Assembly (NCBI RefSeq): GCF_004664715.2 | Contig: NC_051075.1 | Span: forward strand, 89,255,709 to 89,319,708 | Length of the DNA stretch: 64,000 bases | Direction: 5' to 3' | Origin: Peromyscus leucopus | Taxonomy: Eukaryota; Chordata; Mammalia; Rodentia; Cricetidae | Program-made: the position numbers and the translations under genes | Shown here: positions 21,645-32,990 of the stretch, piece by piece | How positions within the stretch are numbered: position 1 is the first letter of the stretch | How the letters are laid out: each line of letters opens with the position of its first letter | Notes under the pieces: generated by a model | The model's input: the letters and a program-made list of their open reading frames with translations, nothing else | Databases searched by the model: none | Told to the model about the DNA's origin: nothing

Positions 21645-21850
21645 GTTTTTTTAAAAAAATTATTTATTTATCTGTGTGTGTGTATGTGTGTGTTCATGTG
21701 GGTATTTAGGTGCCTGCTGAAGCCAGAAGAGGTTGTCAGATCCCATGGAGCTGGAGTTTCAGGCAGTTGTAAGCCTCCTCATGTGGGAACTGAACTCGAG
21801 TCCTCTGCAAGAAAAGGAAGCACTCATTACTGCCGAGCCATGTTTCCAGC
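21645..21850 (-). mobile_element. B3A/B2-type SINE
   Basis: AAGCCAGAAGAGGTTGTCAG, CCATGGAGCTGGAGTTTCAG, GGAACTGAACTCGAGTCCTC, GCCGAGCCATGTTTCCAGCC. Reverse orientation. Confidence 0.85.
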
Positions 21851-22584
21851 CCTGGCTATTTTATCCACGTTGTTTTTATTTTCCAATAGTTCAATATTGC
21901 TTTAGTTTGAAAAGCACGTCTCTCTGTGTTAGGTCTCAATGAGACAATAACTAACACAGGGCCCGTGTGGACAGTCTTTTCATGAGCAGCTGCTCCTTTG
22001 GTGACTTGTATACAGTTGGTGCTTAATGAATCTTGCAGGTCCATAGAAGTCACCTAAACATCCTGGCTTGTCTTGTGACTAATTTTAGAAAAGGGCAATA
22101 GAGATTTGACTCAAAGAAAAGGGGAAAAAATGAGCCCAAAGAGTTATTCTGTACCAATTTATTCTTTTCTTGATGTCCTTTTTCTTTGATTTAATGAATG
22201 ACTCTGATTCCCTAAGCCTATTGTGGAAGTCAGTCACTCATCACCAGTTCTTTCTCCCCAGCGAGAGAGTAACGTCTTTAATGATGGCGCCTTGTTGTGA
22301 CTAATGGAATGAGACTGGGAGAGATATCTCCTGAGTCAAGTTATAATCTCCACTTCAGTCTAATATGATATCTTAGACTGAAAGGTGCAATGGGATTAAG
22401 ACACCATCCCCCCTATCAGATTAGAAGTATCGACACATTTGAAACTTTAAGGCTACACATCCATTGCCTTTTGATATCATTTTGAGCGGGGTGAATTCCC
22501 ACCGGGATGGCCGTGGGGAGGCTTGAGTATCTGTGGCTGGTGCCAAATTGCTGCAAACAACATTCTGCTTCAATCTATCAACTG
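21851..22584. other. unique stretch, candidate conserved block 22160-22480
   Basis: A weak MIR-like 3' end (ACAGTTGGTGCTTAATGAATC at 22013) is followed by repeat-free DNA with GTCTTTAATGATGGCGCC and CTAATGGAATGAGAC, which looks like a conserved non-coding element. Confidence 0.35.
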
Positions 22585-22665
22585 CTCGTGGAGCTCCTGT
22601 AAAGTGCAGAACACTGTACTGAGCGTTGTGGGAGAGACAAAAAATGAGGCGATTCGGTCACTGCC
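22585..22665 (+). mobile_element. L2 3' end relic
   Basis: GTGCAGAACACTGTACTGAGC, GTTGTGGGAGAGACAAAAAATG matches the L2 pattern …CAGGCACTGTGCTAGGCGCTGGGG-ATACAAAG. Confidence 0.55.
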
Positions 22666-22689
22666 TGTGCATCAACTCCTGCAGGCACA

Positions 22690-23514
22690 GGGCCTGCATC
22701 AGAAAGCCAGAGGCTGCAGGTGCATTCCTTTGCAGTCCTGACTGATGCTTTCTTACAGTGCTAGGAGCCTGGATCCCAACCTTTGATTTCATAGCTCTGT
22801 GCCTGTGCTTGGGAGTCTAAACCTTGGTGCAGAGAGGATGCTTCTCTTCTGCCTCTGTTTCAGTAACATTGGCCACAGTAAGATTGGCAGGTTAGTGATT
22901 TGCCCTCATTCAAAGGATGTGAGAATATTCAGGAATGAGAAGGTGAGGTAGGGCAGAGGCAAACTTTTGGGTTTGAAAAGGATCTATGTTGCCCTAGTTA
23001 TTTAAATACATTTCTCCAAGGTCAAATGGGCTGTTTTCTCCCTGTCCCCTGTACAGTCTCTAATCTGTTTCATCACCTCATTGAGTAGAGAACGCGGTTG
23101 CCCTCACATTCTCTGTTGTAGGCTATGAGATCAAGATTTCAATAGTGCATAGACTCAAGTCCAAAGTTATTTCAAATGTTCCCACAGAGACTCAACTTCT
23201 TTAATTATGAAAATCAAACTTACTAAAGTCTCTTGAGAGAGTTTACAGGAGAAGAGGAATAGGAAGCCAAGCCACAGGCTAAATCCAGCTGCAGGCAAGC
23301 TTCCACTTGGATCCAATAGTGGCTCTTCCTTCTCAGGTTAAGGTGTAGACAAGTTGAGTTCCTGTACAGCCCATTAGAATGTTGCTTTTTTCTTTTTGCA
23401 TATGTATGTGTGTATAACATGTGTATTCATATTTGCATATGAGTATGTGGGTACATGTGTAGGTGTGTGTGCCTGAGTATGTAGTCTTCTTTCTGTCTCT
23501 CTGGTCTCTGTCTG

Positions 23515-23515
<1 letters not shown>
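22690..23515. other. unique non-coding DNA
   Basis: No recognised repeat or gene until TG-rich and TC-rich DNA begins near 23400. Confidence 0.4.

Positions 23516-23573
<58 letters not shown>
23516..23573. repeat. (TC)n microsatellite
   Basis: About 27 TC units, a mirror-symmetric pyrimidine tract that can form triplex. Arg-Glu frames on the minus strand are artefacts. Confidence 0.97.
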
Positions 23574-23575
<2 letters not shown>

Positions 23576-23850
23576 CACGTGTGCATGCACGTGTGTAAAG
23601 GCCAGAGGTTGGTGATGAGAGTCCTCCTCAATTGTTCTCTGTGTTATTCACTGAGGCAGGGCCTCTCACTGGAGCTTAGCAGTTCAGTTAGTCTCACTAG
23701 CCAGCTTGCTTGGTGATTCTCTGCCCTGTTTTCTGAGTGGTGGAATTACAGATGATTTGCCTTGCCCACCCAACTTTTACATGGATGTTGGAAATCTGAA
23801 CACCAGTTCTCACACACTTGTTTATACACTGATCCACTTCCCCAGCTCAT
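23574..23850 (-). mobile_element. B4-type composite SINE
   Basis: GTGTGTAAAGGCCAGAGGTTG, GAGGCAGGGCCTCTCACTGG, CTTTTACATGGATGTTGG, ending ACTTCCCCAGCTC. Reverse, near full length. Confidence 0.8.
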
Positions 23851-24438
23851 GAACTGGTGACCCCTGGTGAGTCAAAACACTAGATCTGATTGAACAGGGG
23901 CAATAGTTGGATAACAGACATGAGATGAATATGGATTTTTAAAAATTTATTTTTAAAGCTTTCACAAAATATTTACTTGGATTTGGGCCACTTACTGGAA
24001 ACTGTTCCATTTCATGGTCAACAGAGGAGGATCAGGTGATGTGGAGGTAAACACAGATATGTAATGTGGTGTATAATACCCAAAGCTGATTTCCACTCTG
24101 CCCCATCCATCATCTTCCCTGAGGAGAAGGTTAGGGACATCAGTGGTCCAGGACAAGGTGCCCCTTCCCAGAGATATTCAGCTAGAGACAGAGAGATACC
24201 ATCCCTGACCAGCCCTGGGTTAGTATCTCTCTGGTTTAGTATAATTTTTTTTAAAAAGTATCTTTGAAATGGATATTTTCCATTATGCACAAAGTTAGGA
24301 TAGGAATTAATTAGTTCCCCATAAATCCATTAAGTTTAATAGCTACCAACATCTGCCAATCATTTCTTCTACCAACCTCCAATTTTCCTGGAGTAGATTA
24401 TTTATAAATAAAAAAAGCATAGCATTCTCAGAGTACTT
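23851..24438. other. unique non-coding DNA
   Basis: No recognised repeat. Short frames around 24.05-24.29 kb overlap on both strands without domains. Confidence 0.4.
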
Positions 24439-24439
24439 T

Positions 24440-25305
24440 TTTTAAATTGAAAATGCTTCTTTTAAACAGTGTATTCTGATCACAGTTCCCCCTCTCTCAC
24501 TTCCTTCTCTCCCCACCTCTCCACCCACCCAACTGCACACTTTTCTCTCTCTCTTTAGAGAACAAACAGTGCAATAAAAAAACCAAACAAGCCAGAATAA
24601 AACAAAGCCAACAGATAAACAGAAGAAAAAAGCACGAGAAACATACACATGCGTGAATGAGCACACACATACACACACACACACACCATAAAAACACAAA
24701 ATTGAAAGCCATAATAGATAAACAAAAGACAAGTAAGTGCCTAAACAAAGCTGCTTCAGAGTGTTCCAAGGTCTCTCACCCTCTGCACATGGTCCAGTTG
24801 TGGGTCTCTGTGTTAGTTCTCATCTACTGCAGGAAGAAGCTTCTCTATTGATGGCTGAACAAGCTACTGATCTAGGAGTATAGTGGAAAGTCATTAAGAG
24901 TCATTTGATTGTTATGTTCTATTAGCACAATAGTATCTGGTTTCCCCCTAGGTCCGTGGCCTATCTCGTCTTAGGTTCTTGGCCGCTCATGGGTTTTGTC
25001 TTGTGGGGTGGGTCTTCAATCAATCAGATAGTGGTTGGTTACTCCTGACGTTTGTACCACTACTGCATCAGTGTATCACGCAGGCAGGTCCCGGCACCCT
25101 CGTTGATAGAAGGGTTTGTAGCTGGCTTGGTGCTTAGCTTTCTATCATATGAAATAAAATGGATGTGGTATGAAATGAATACATATCACCTTTGTCTCTT
25201 TACTTCACCCAGAATGCTTTTCTTTCCTAGCTCCATTCATTTACCCGTGAATTTCATTGTTTTAAACAACAGCTGCATTCTCAGAATATTTTAAAGCAAA
25301 CCAAA
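24440..25305 (-). mobile_element. L1 3' region, reverse, 5'-truncated
   Basis: It starts with the rodent L1 3'-region order on the minus strand (GATCACAGTTCCCCCTCTCTC, a TCTCTCTCTCTTTAGAGAACA tract, AAACAAAAGACAAG, CTCATCTACTGCAGG). It ends near CTAGCTCCATTCATTTACCC, which resembles reversed ORF2 3' coding sequence. No intact frame. A short CA run lies inside at 24660. Confidence 0.65.
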
Positions 25306-25377
25306 ATACTGGGTTTTGTCACTTGTAGGTACTTCAATGTCCTTCAGTGTCCATCATAACCATGATAACTGTTAAGA

Positions 25378-25431
25378 ACAACAACAGCAGCGGCAGCAGC
25401 AGCAGCAACAGCAGCAGCAGCAACAACAAAA
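25378..25431. repeat. (CAG)n/(CAA)n array
   Basis: AACAACAACAGCAGCGGCAGC, then CAGCAGCAGCAACAGC. About 18 triplets of CAG mixed with CAA, directly before a SINE head. Confidence 0.95.
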
Positions 25432-25432
25432 G

Positions 25433-25600
25433 CCTGCTGAGATGCCTCAGTGGTTAAGAGCACTTGATGCTCTTGCAGAGGTCCCAGGTTCAGTTTCCAG
25501 CACCGACACAGCAGCCTATAACTTCTGTAACTCTAGTTCCAGGGGAACCAACTTTTTCTGGATAGATATGAACAAATGCCTCTTCACTCCATATAGGCCT
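25433..25600 (+). mobile_element. B3A/B2-type SINE
   Basis: CTGAGATGCCTCAGTGGTTAAG, TGCTCTTGCAGAGGTCCCAGG, TAACTCTAGTTCCAGGGGAAC. Diverged 3' end. Confidence 0.8.
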
Positions 25601-25874
25601 CCAGTGAAAAGGATTCCAGCCATGTGAAGTTGTCTAGCTTGGTTACAACTTACTAGGGTTACTAACATGGGTGAGGGGTTACTTATGGAGCATGGGTGAC
25701 TCAAAGGTAGCGGTGTCACTCTAAAGCCCATTCTACCATAACTCACAAAAACTCAACTTGTAGGCAGCTCCACTGAACATTCTTCTCACCACAAGTAATT
25801 TCTTATTGTTTGTATAGCATTGGGGGCAGGTTTCATGAGTCTTGAAATTTTCTGAACTTCTTGAGTCTTGCAAG

Positions 25875-25955
25875 CTTTGGGTTGTAAGCCACTAGACTTG
25901 GGTGCTAGGATCCAAATTCAGGCCCTTTGGAAGAGCAGTATGTGCTCTTAACTGC
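25875..25955 (-). mobile_element. B3A/B2-type SINE, left piece (split by LTR)
   Basis: GGGTGCTAGGATCCAAATTC, AGGCCCTTTGGAAGAGCAGT, TGCTCTTAACTGC. The SINE continues at 26283 after an inserted LTR. Confidence 0.75.
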
Positions 25956-26282
25956 TGTGGTGGTTTGAATGTAACTGGTCCACATAATCTCATAGGGAGT
26001 GGCACTATTAGGAGATGTGGCTTTGTTGGAGTGGGTATGGCCTTGTTGGAGGAAGTGTGTCACTGTGGGGGCGGGCTTTGAAGTTTCCTATGCTCAGGAT
26101 ACTGCCCAGTGTGTCAATTGACTTCTTGTTGCCTGCAAGCCAAGATGTAGTCTGCCTACATGCTGCCATGCTCCCCACCATGATGACAATGGACTGTAAG
26201 CCACCCCAATTAAATGTTTTCTTTATAAGAGTTGTCATGGTCATTGTGTCTCTTTACGGCAATAAAATCCCTAACTAAGACA
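25956..26282 (+). mobile_element. MaLR solo LTR (ORR1-like) with perfect TSD
   Basis: It runs TGTGGTGGTTTGAATG … CCCTAACTAAGACA. The middle has GGGAGTGGCACTATTAGGAG, TGTGGCTTTGTTGGAG, ATGCTGCCATGCTCCCCACC and CCCAATTAAATGTTTTC, an ORR1 signature. A perfect 5-bp duplication, ACTGC, lies at 25951-25955 and 26283-26287. It inserted into a B3A-type SINE. Confidence 0.92.
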
Positions 26283-26303
26283 ACTGCTTAGCCATATTTT
26301 CAG
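26283..26303 (-). mobile_element. B3A/B2-type SINE, right piece
   Basis: ACTGCTTAGCCATATTTTCAG is the reversed tRNA-like head that completes the split SINE. Confidence 0.7.
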
Positions 26304-27064
26304 CACTTACAGTGCAATTTCAAACCAATAGAATAACAAAGTCCTTCCTCATCTGCACGACATGCCTTCTTACTTTTCCTGTGGTGATATGGGTAAGGAA
26401 AAGGATCTAAAGTGCAGAGACCCTTTAAGAAGGTTGAAATGTCCTTGCATACAGAGATAAACCACGCCTCTACCACACGTATGGAGCTTGGAGAGGAGGA
26501 TTGACTCATTGGGTGATGACTAGAGGTCAGAGCAAGACATGAGGATTGCTCTTTCCTGAGAAGATGTATATCTCGCCAGGGAGGACGCCTCTACAATGCT
26601 AGACGCTCAATAACTTCTAATTCATCCAAGCCTTCAATATAAATTGCCTATGATTTTCCTCACCAATGCTATGGGATCCTTACCTGAAACAATGCAAGGG
26701 AAGTTCTACAGAAGCCCTGCACACTGTATTTCTTTTTCTCCTCATCCCCTCCCAAGGCCGCTCCATGATTCCCATTACTGTGTAGAGCAGGCAACCGCTC
26801 TTTCTCTCAACAAAGGAATTCAGCAATTTGTGACACTGTTTCATCTTGGCAGCAGAAACACCGAATAGCAATAGTGCGGCAGAGTCAACACTAATAGCTG
26901 ACAGCAAATTAAAGTGCCAGCCTAGTGGGATGTAGCACGGCCACCTCTCGACACCTCCAATATGGGGTCTGGTGCTTTAGCAGGACATGCATCAGCTGTA
27001 GTCCATGACGCATCATCGTTATGTATCTGTCCATCCACATTTGTTAGGGCTCAGAAGACTTCCT
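26304..27064. other. unique non-coding DNA
   Basis: About 760 bp without recognised repeats. It ends with CTTCCT, the left target copy of the next LTR. Confidence 0.4.
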
Positions 27065-27468
27065 TGTAGCATGGATCTTAAAAGGTCTTATCAATAACAT
27101 CAAACCTAAAGTCAGGTATTGGGGTGAACGCTGGAAGGTCAGAGAAGTAGAACAAGCCACAGCTTCCTCACCTCGCCTGTTCCTCAGCTGATCCTGTTTC
27201 CTGAGACTGGAAGCCTCTAGAAGTTCCTGATCCTCATGCCTTATATACCTTTCTGCTTCCTGCCATCACTTCCTGGGATTAGAGGCTTGTGTCACCATGC
27301 CTGGCTGTTTCCAGTGTGGCTTTGAACTCACAGAGATCCAGATGGATCTCTCTAGGTGGCATGTGTGCCACCATTTTCTGGCCTCTATATCTAGTGGCTG
27401 TGCTGTTCTCTGACCCCAGATAGGTTTATTAGGGTGCACAATATATTGGGGAACACATTATCACCACA
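27065..27468 (-). mobile_element. class II solo LTR with B1-like module
   Basis: It runs TGTAGCATGGATCTT … TATCACCACA, so TG/CA ends on both strands. Perfect 6-bp TSD CTTCCT lies at 27059-27064 and 27469-27474. It shares AAGTCAGGTATTGGGGTG, CCTTATATACCTTTCTGC and GGTTTATTAGGGTGCACAAT with 43604-44102 and, reversed, with 48795-49295. Only remnants of B1-like modules remain (CCTGGGATTAGAGGCTTGTG). 404 bp, the shortest of the three. Confidence 0.85.
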
Positions 27469-27474
27469 CTTCCT

Positions 27475-28029
27475 TGTTGCATAGAGGTTGCACTGCCTCT
27501 AGATGCAGTAAGCATGGCTGACAAGGCCTGCTTCCCAGTGTTGCTGTTCTTATACTTCAGGTGGCGGTGACCAACAGAGGCTAATTAAGAAGAGGTCTTT
27601 CAGAGTCTCAGTGGTTGCTCTTCTTTCTGAGAGAGCAGTCCTGTGGATGCACACTCTCTCTGACCCATGCTTCTTGGAGTACCTTCTAAAATGTGTATTT
27701 GCCCATGGATGGCTGGATCGACCATTGCTTGATTGGGAAGATTGGACGTTTAGTACAGACCGACTCAAACTTGGTTGGTTCCCAGTGGGGACTTTCCTTG
27801 ATTTTTCTGTGCCATTGGGCAGACCATCTCAGTATAGCAATAGCTGCTCACCTTGTAAGAGCAGGAGAAGCTGGTTGTAAGGCCCTTAAAATTCTCCTTG
27901 GTTGTTATGGGCTTAGATTTTTTTTTTTGCACTTTAATTAATACCTTTGAACTCATGCATGCTCTTACATACCCCAAGCAACTTTTCAGAGCTTATAGAT
28001 GTTTTGTGTGCTTTCTTTATCCTTTTAAA
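27475..28029. other. unique non-coding DNA
   Basis: No recognised features. Confidence 0.4.
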
Positions 28030-28258
28030 AATGATTTCTATTTTTTATTATTTTTAATTGTGTGTGGTGTGTGTGTGTGTGCGTGCATGTGTGTGTGCAT
28101 GTGTGTGTACATGAATGCAGCGCCCATAGAGGCCAGAGAAGAATTCCTTTTGTTGGAGTTACAGTCAGATTGTGAGTCTCCATGGGGAGCTGGGAACCGA
28201 ACCCAGGTCCTTTGCAAGAGCAGCACATGCTCTTAACTGCTACTCCATCTCTCCAGGT
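28030..28258 (-). mobile_element. B3A/B2-type SINE with TG-rich tail
   Basis: TAGAGGCCAGAGAAGAATTCC, GGGAACCGAACCCAGGTCC, AGAGCAGCACATGCTCTTAAC, TCCATCTCTCCAGG. Reverse orientation with a TG/GCATG-rich tail. Confidence 0.9.
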
Positions 28259-28672
28259 CCTCTATCTTTGTTTTCAAGGAGGTTGAGTTGTTTTCTGTGA
28301 GGGATGATGCTTCCTTGTTTCTGGCTTTTTGATTGCAGAGCCCTTGTTAATTGTGTTAATTGACAAGTTGGAGATGGGCTGGCTCACATGACCCTGTGAT
28401 AGGGCAGCCCCTCAGTGGCCTGTTATCACTTGGTAATTGCTCTTACTCAGGACACCTGGTCACTTTACACTGCATGGGCCTCTGGTAGGGTTTACAGTGT
28501 GCTTTGTAGACAGCTGTGGGAGGAAGTGAGTTATGAGTTCTTCTTGCAGGTAGTAGGCATGTGAGGATGTATAGGGGCAGCCCAATCCTCTGAGTTGAGG
28601 TGGAATCTATTCTAGAATGGACTCTCTAAGCACGAGAGATACCAATTTAAATACCTTAATATAGTCTTAACT
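28259..28672. other. unique non-coding DNA
   Basis: No recognised features. Confidence 0.4.
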
Positions 28673-29022
28673 GGGGCTGGGGTCATAGCCCAGTCAATGA
28701 AGTGACTGCTGTGTAAGCATGAGGTTCTGAGATTGGATCCCAGCATCCTTGTAAAGGTCCAACATGGTGCTTCATGTGAATAACCCAATGCTATGGGAGT
28801 GGGGCAGAGGTGGGGATCCCTGGAGCTCATTTGCTAGCCAGCACAGCTGAACTGCGGAGTTCCAGGCTCAGTGAGAGACCCTGCGTCAGAATAATAAGGT
28901 GGGAGACAATCAAAGAAGACAAGCAAGGTTAATCTTTGGTCTCCTTGTGCACATGCATCTGCGCACATGCACATAAATCCACATGAACACACACACATGT
29001 ACACATACACACACACACACAA
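28673..29022 (+). mobile_element. B4-type composite SINE with CA tail
   Basis: GGGCTGGGGTCATAGCCCAG, TAAGCATGAGGTTCTGAG, TTCCAGGCTCAGTGAGAGACC, AATAAGGTGGGAGACAATC, then CACATG/ACACAC tail. Near full-length plus-strand copy. Confidence 0.85.
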
Positions 29023-29147
29023 TCACCTGAATTTAACTTTAGATTTTAGAGTGGGTGGGTGGAGAGATGAGGAATATAGATGAAAAAGCCTTCTAGGAGT
29101 TGATAGTGGGTTATGGTTACATGGAACCTATCATGATCCTGTGGTTT

Positions 29148-29150
<3 letters not shown>

Positions 29151-29206
<56 letters not shown>
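29151..29206. repeat. (TA)27 microsatellite
   Basis: Uninterrupted TA alternation, self-complementary and cruciform-prone. Tyr/Ile frames are artefacts. Confidence 0.97.
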
Positions 29207-29207
<1 letters not shown>

Positions 29208-31669
29208 GTGAAACTGTGCATAATACAAAGTTAAAAATATTTTTGAACTTGCAAAGTCTAGGATAACGGGATTTGACTATAATTATCTTATGTTGTTTGA
29301 CATGAAAATTTATATCAAGCATTTTGCTGCTAATTTTATGCCAGTCTCTAAAAGGATTTAATGTGGGCCCTGTTTTGTTGGTACCTTTGGGACTTCCTTC
29401 AGCTCCCAAAACCACTAGTATGGGTGGCAGACTACAGCTCTGGTCAGCTCCACACTGCCTAGGAGACAGCCAACGCTTGACATACTTACCTAGGCTATTG
29501 TCTGATAGAAAATAAGACCCCTCACTTCTCCCTGGAATTTTCCTGATGATTGTGGCTGTGGGGAGAAGGCTTTCTGAGGAGGGAATTGTGTTCATAAGAA
29601 CACACCTGCATGTGTTGTTGCTTGTGTGTGGATCGTCCTCCTTGGGTTTATTCTCATTTTTTTTAGAATGCTCTCCTGACTCACAATTCTAGACATCCAA
29701 TTACACTTCATACAGCTAGTCTACACAGCAAGACAATAACATACAAAGGCAGGGGCTAAAAATGTTTTATGAATTAATAATACTAGGAGAGCATGCTTAG
29801 GTTACACCCATAGAACAAAATCTTAAGTGGACTAATGCCTAAGACTAGAGTCTAGGAGGTCAAATAACCAGGAATAAATTCCTGCCTGCTCAGAACCTGC
29901 TTGTGGTGAGGTCAAGACCCAGTGTGGGGAAGCAGGATGAGAGCAAACAGTATACACAATAGTCAAAGAAGCACACTTAACACTCATCTTAGAAAACCTG
30001 CAAAGCGCCTGCTTAGGGAGAACGCTGTTGTAAAATGGTAAATATCTCAGCAATAAGAGAGCCGTGGGAATCCTTTACTATGAGATGGCTCTGCTCAAAC
30101 ACACCTCTGAGATAAACGCGGGACGTGATCACAGCTAGCGTTAAGTCAGAGTGAACATACATGGAGACCCGTTGTCACTCTAGGCTACGATTTCTGAGGC
30201 TGGGGCGTGAAGTGGCCAAGACAAACACTTAGCTCACTCAGCTGGGGATTAGTAAGGGCCGCTGACAAGCCTGTCTAATTAGAACACTCTCAGGCCATCT
30301 GTAATAGCTGTGGGGAGTTGCTGTCGGTAAACAGTGTCTGTTCAGGGGGTCATCGCATGGGGCGCCTCTCGGCACCACGGAGAGGCTGGACTCCCTGCTC
30401 CTAGCAGTCATCTCGCCTGCAGCTCTTCCCCCCAACACCCCAAGGAGCTCCGTGCCCTTCTCATAGAGACACAAAGGATCCTGAGCTCATTGTGGCTGCC
30501 TCTGCGGGAGGAGGGTGAAAGATGACACTTGGAAGCACACAAACTAATTATAACCCAATTTAGTTCCTGTGGGTGACTCTCTGTCCATCCCCTTCGCCCT
30601 TTCCTACATTTCATTCCTATTTGTTGAGGAGGGATGGATTATTTCTGGAAACTAGCTCCTCCCCCTCCACACCATCCAGCTCCCTACCCCCCCAACCCCC
30701 CCAGCCACCAAACACAGGCGAGCCATGCTGTGGTAATTAACAGTCTCCACCTTCAAAGTACATTTTATGTGATTCTCAGTCAGGTAAATCTAAATGAGCT
30801 CGGTTAGAATGGGTCATAAGACACAGCACAACCCTCCCTATTAGCTCCTGGACTTCTGCCAATGCAGCACACTATTTTGGGAGTTGGGCTTCTGGCACCA
30901 GGAGACTGGTACCCAGGGACTTGGAGTAGGAGGATCTGAAGGGCTGGACAATAGGGGCCTTCCCTGTTTCTTGGGGTCAGTCACAAGTTCTGGGTAGTAA
31001 GCAAAGGGTTAATGCAGCTTGATGGTAGAGAAGAGAGCAGTAGGATGTCAGGGATACCAGGTCAGCCAGCCATGCTGGAGGGGTTCTTCCTGGGATTCCC
31101 AAGGCTTGGGAGAGAATAGAAGGGCGTCCTAGGTGCCTCTGAGAGTGGCTTGACCTCCTCAGGCCAATCATGTAGGCTGAGGCTAATTAGAAAGAGGCTT
31201 GGGCTCCAGACTTCCTGGAAGGAAGGAAATACCTCAGCGTCCTTGAATAAACCGCTTACTCTTCTCTCCTTCCCAGGGAAGGGCTGGGTAACATGATCTC
31301 AGAGATCTCTTCCATCTCAAACACCTACAACTCTGAAGAATTTTCTGCAAATCTGCGGACTTGCCCTGAGATGTTTGCCTGACTTTCAAGAAACACCCAT
31401 GGCCCAGAGGAAGGTGTGGTCACTAGTATTTCTGAGAACATATCTTTTCAAAATTTATTTATTTTTGCCAGCCACTTTGGTTACTCTGCAAGGAGGGAAG
31501 GGATTAAACACAAAGTAATTCATTGTGCTGACTATAAAGAGATCACAAATGCAAAAAAAGAAAAACAAAACAAAACTGAGAACCTACTAAGTTCCAATGC
31601 AATTTACAGAGGTGGGAGAGGGAGAGAGAGATTCAAATGAGGTAGAGAATAGTTTTTTTTCCCCCTATT
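29207..31669. other. long unique stretch, candidate conserved DNA near 30.5-30.86 kb
   Basis: About 2.5 kb with no confident transposon, the longest repeat-free interval in the window. Segments such as CACACAAACTAATTATAACC (30536) and CTGTGGTAATTAACAGTCTC (30728) carry TAATTA cores. A C-rich run lies at about 30660-30705. Confidence 0.45.
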
Positions 31670-31671
31670 AA

Positions 31672-31730
31672 TAAGACCCTGCCCTTAAGCTGTTTGCAGT
31701 ATGAAGGAGACCAAAGTGGACTCAAAGAAT
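31672..31730 (+). mobile_element. L2 3' end fragment
   Basis: AAGACCCTGCCCTTAAGCTG resembles …GTCCCTGCCCTCAAGGAGCT of L2 3' ends. Confidence 0.45.
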
Positions 31731-31802
31731 TCAAGGGAATAAGGAAACAAATGAGTGAAAGCTTGACTCTGAACTGACCATGAAAACATACAGGAGGAGA
31801 TG

Positions 31803-32012
31803 GGGCTGGAGAGATGGCTCAGCAGTGGAGAGCAAGTACAGCTTGCAGAGGACGTGAATTTAGTCCCCAGTACCCAGTCTAGGTGGCCCACAGTTGCCTG
31901 TAATTCCAGCTCTAGGGGATCTGATGCCCTCTTCTGAACTCTGTGGGCACTGTACATATGCACACCCCCTGCCCCCACCACATAGTTAGAAATAAATAAA
32001 ATTAATCTTCAC
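31803..32012 (+). mobile_element. B2/B3A-type SINE
   Basis: GGGCTGGAGAGATGGCTCAGC, GTCCCCAGTACCCAGTCTAG, TCTAGGGGATCTGATGCCCTC, tail AAATAAATAAAATTAATC. Confidence 0.92.
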
Positions 32013-32214
32013 ACTATCTAGGAGAAAAATTGCGATTTGAAAGAGAGAGTGGAGGAGCAGCAGTAAAAGCAGTTGTGTTAGGGCCTTCCCAGGAGCCCTT
32101 GGTGGCTCTTGACGTGGGGACACGGGTATTACTGAGGATTCCGTAGGCTTGCATCCTTGGGGCTCTGGGGAGCGCTGCCTTGGCTGCATTCCATCGTGGC
32201 CGCTCTAGTATGGT

Positions 32215-32465
32215 GGGAGAGAGAGAGGTCACATGGTGAGACAAGAGACTAGAAGGTGACCCAGAAGCCATCCTTGCCTTTTATTTTCACACACATTCCT
32301 GGGCACTAAGTGGTCTCATGAGAACGACTTAATCCCTTCTGATGGTGATGCCCCTGGTCACCTAATTGCTTCACCTCTGGAAGGTTCCACCCCCTCTCGG
32401 CATCACTGCACTGAGGACCACACTCCCAACATATTGCCATCTGGGGGGTGGGGACCACATCTACA
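32215..32465 (-). mobile_element. MaLR-type LTR relic
   Basis: GGTCTCATGAGAACGACTTAATC, GGTCACCTAATTGCTTCACC, AAGGTTCCACCCCCTC, ending near CTGGGGGGTGGGGACCACA. The order resembles reversed MST/MLT1-class LTRs. Ancient and without readable target duplications. Confidence 0.45.
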
Positions 32466-32530
32466 CCATAGAAGCTCTTACACTCAGGCCCTTCCACAGG
32501 AGGCTGCCCCTTCCCTCTCCACGCAGTCTG

Positions 32531-32532
<2 letters not shown>

Positions 32533-32581
<49 letters not shown>
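32533..32581. repeat. (TG)24 microsatellite
   Basis: Uninterrupted TG run in otherwise unique DNA. Confidence 0.97.
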
Positions 32582-32583
<2 letters not shown>

Positions 32584-32778
32584 CAGGGCAGAGTCATGCC
32601 CTCAAATCTTCAGGCTCAGATACCAAGGCCCTCAGAGAAGCTTTTTCTTGCTGCCTTTGAGCATATTCCAGGCTAGGGCAAAACTGCCAGAGGACCTCCC
32701 TCCTTCCCAAATTGTTTTTGAAAGGGGTTTAGCTTACCCTGCTTAGAGCTGTTTTCTGACTGTTTTCAGGTGGCTGAA

Positions 32779-32990
32779 GATGAAAGGAGAGAGATGGGGA
32801 GAGAGAGAAAAGGAGAGAGAGAGAGAGAGAGAAAAGGAGAGAGAGAGAGAGAGAGAGAGAGAGAACACAGTTATGAGCCTTTACAATGACACAAAAGACA
32901 AAAAAACAAAAACCCTAAAAACAAAAAACCCTAAAAACAAAACCAAAACCAGAAACATTCAAAACAAGACAAAACAAAACAAATCTCAAA
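32779..32990. repeat. GA-rich then A-rich purine tract
   Basis: GAGAGAGAAAAGGAGAG units (32779-32864), then AAAACAAAAACCCTAAAAAC-type units to about 32990. The 16-bp unit CCCTAAAAACAAAAA occurs twice in tandem. Confidence 0.9.
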
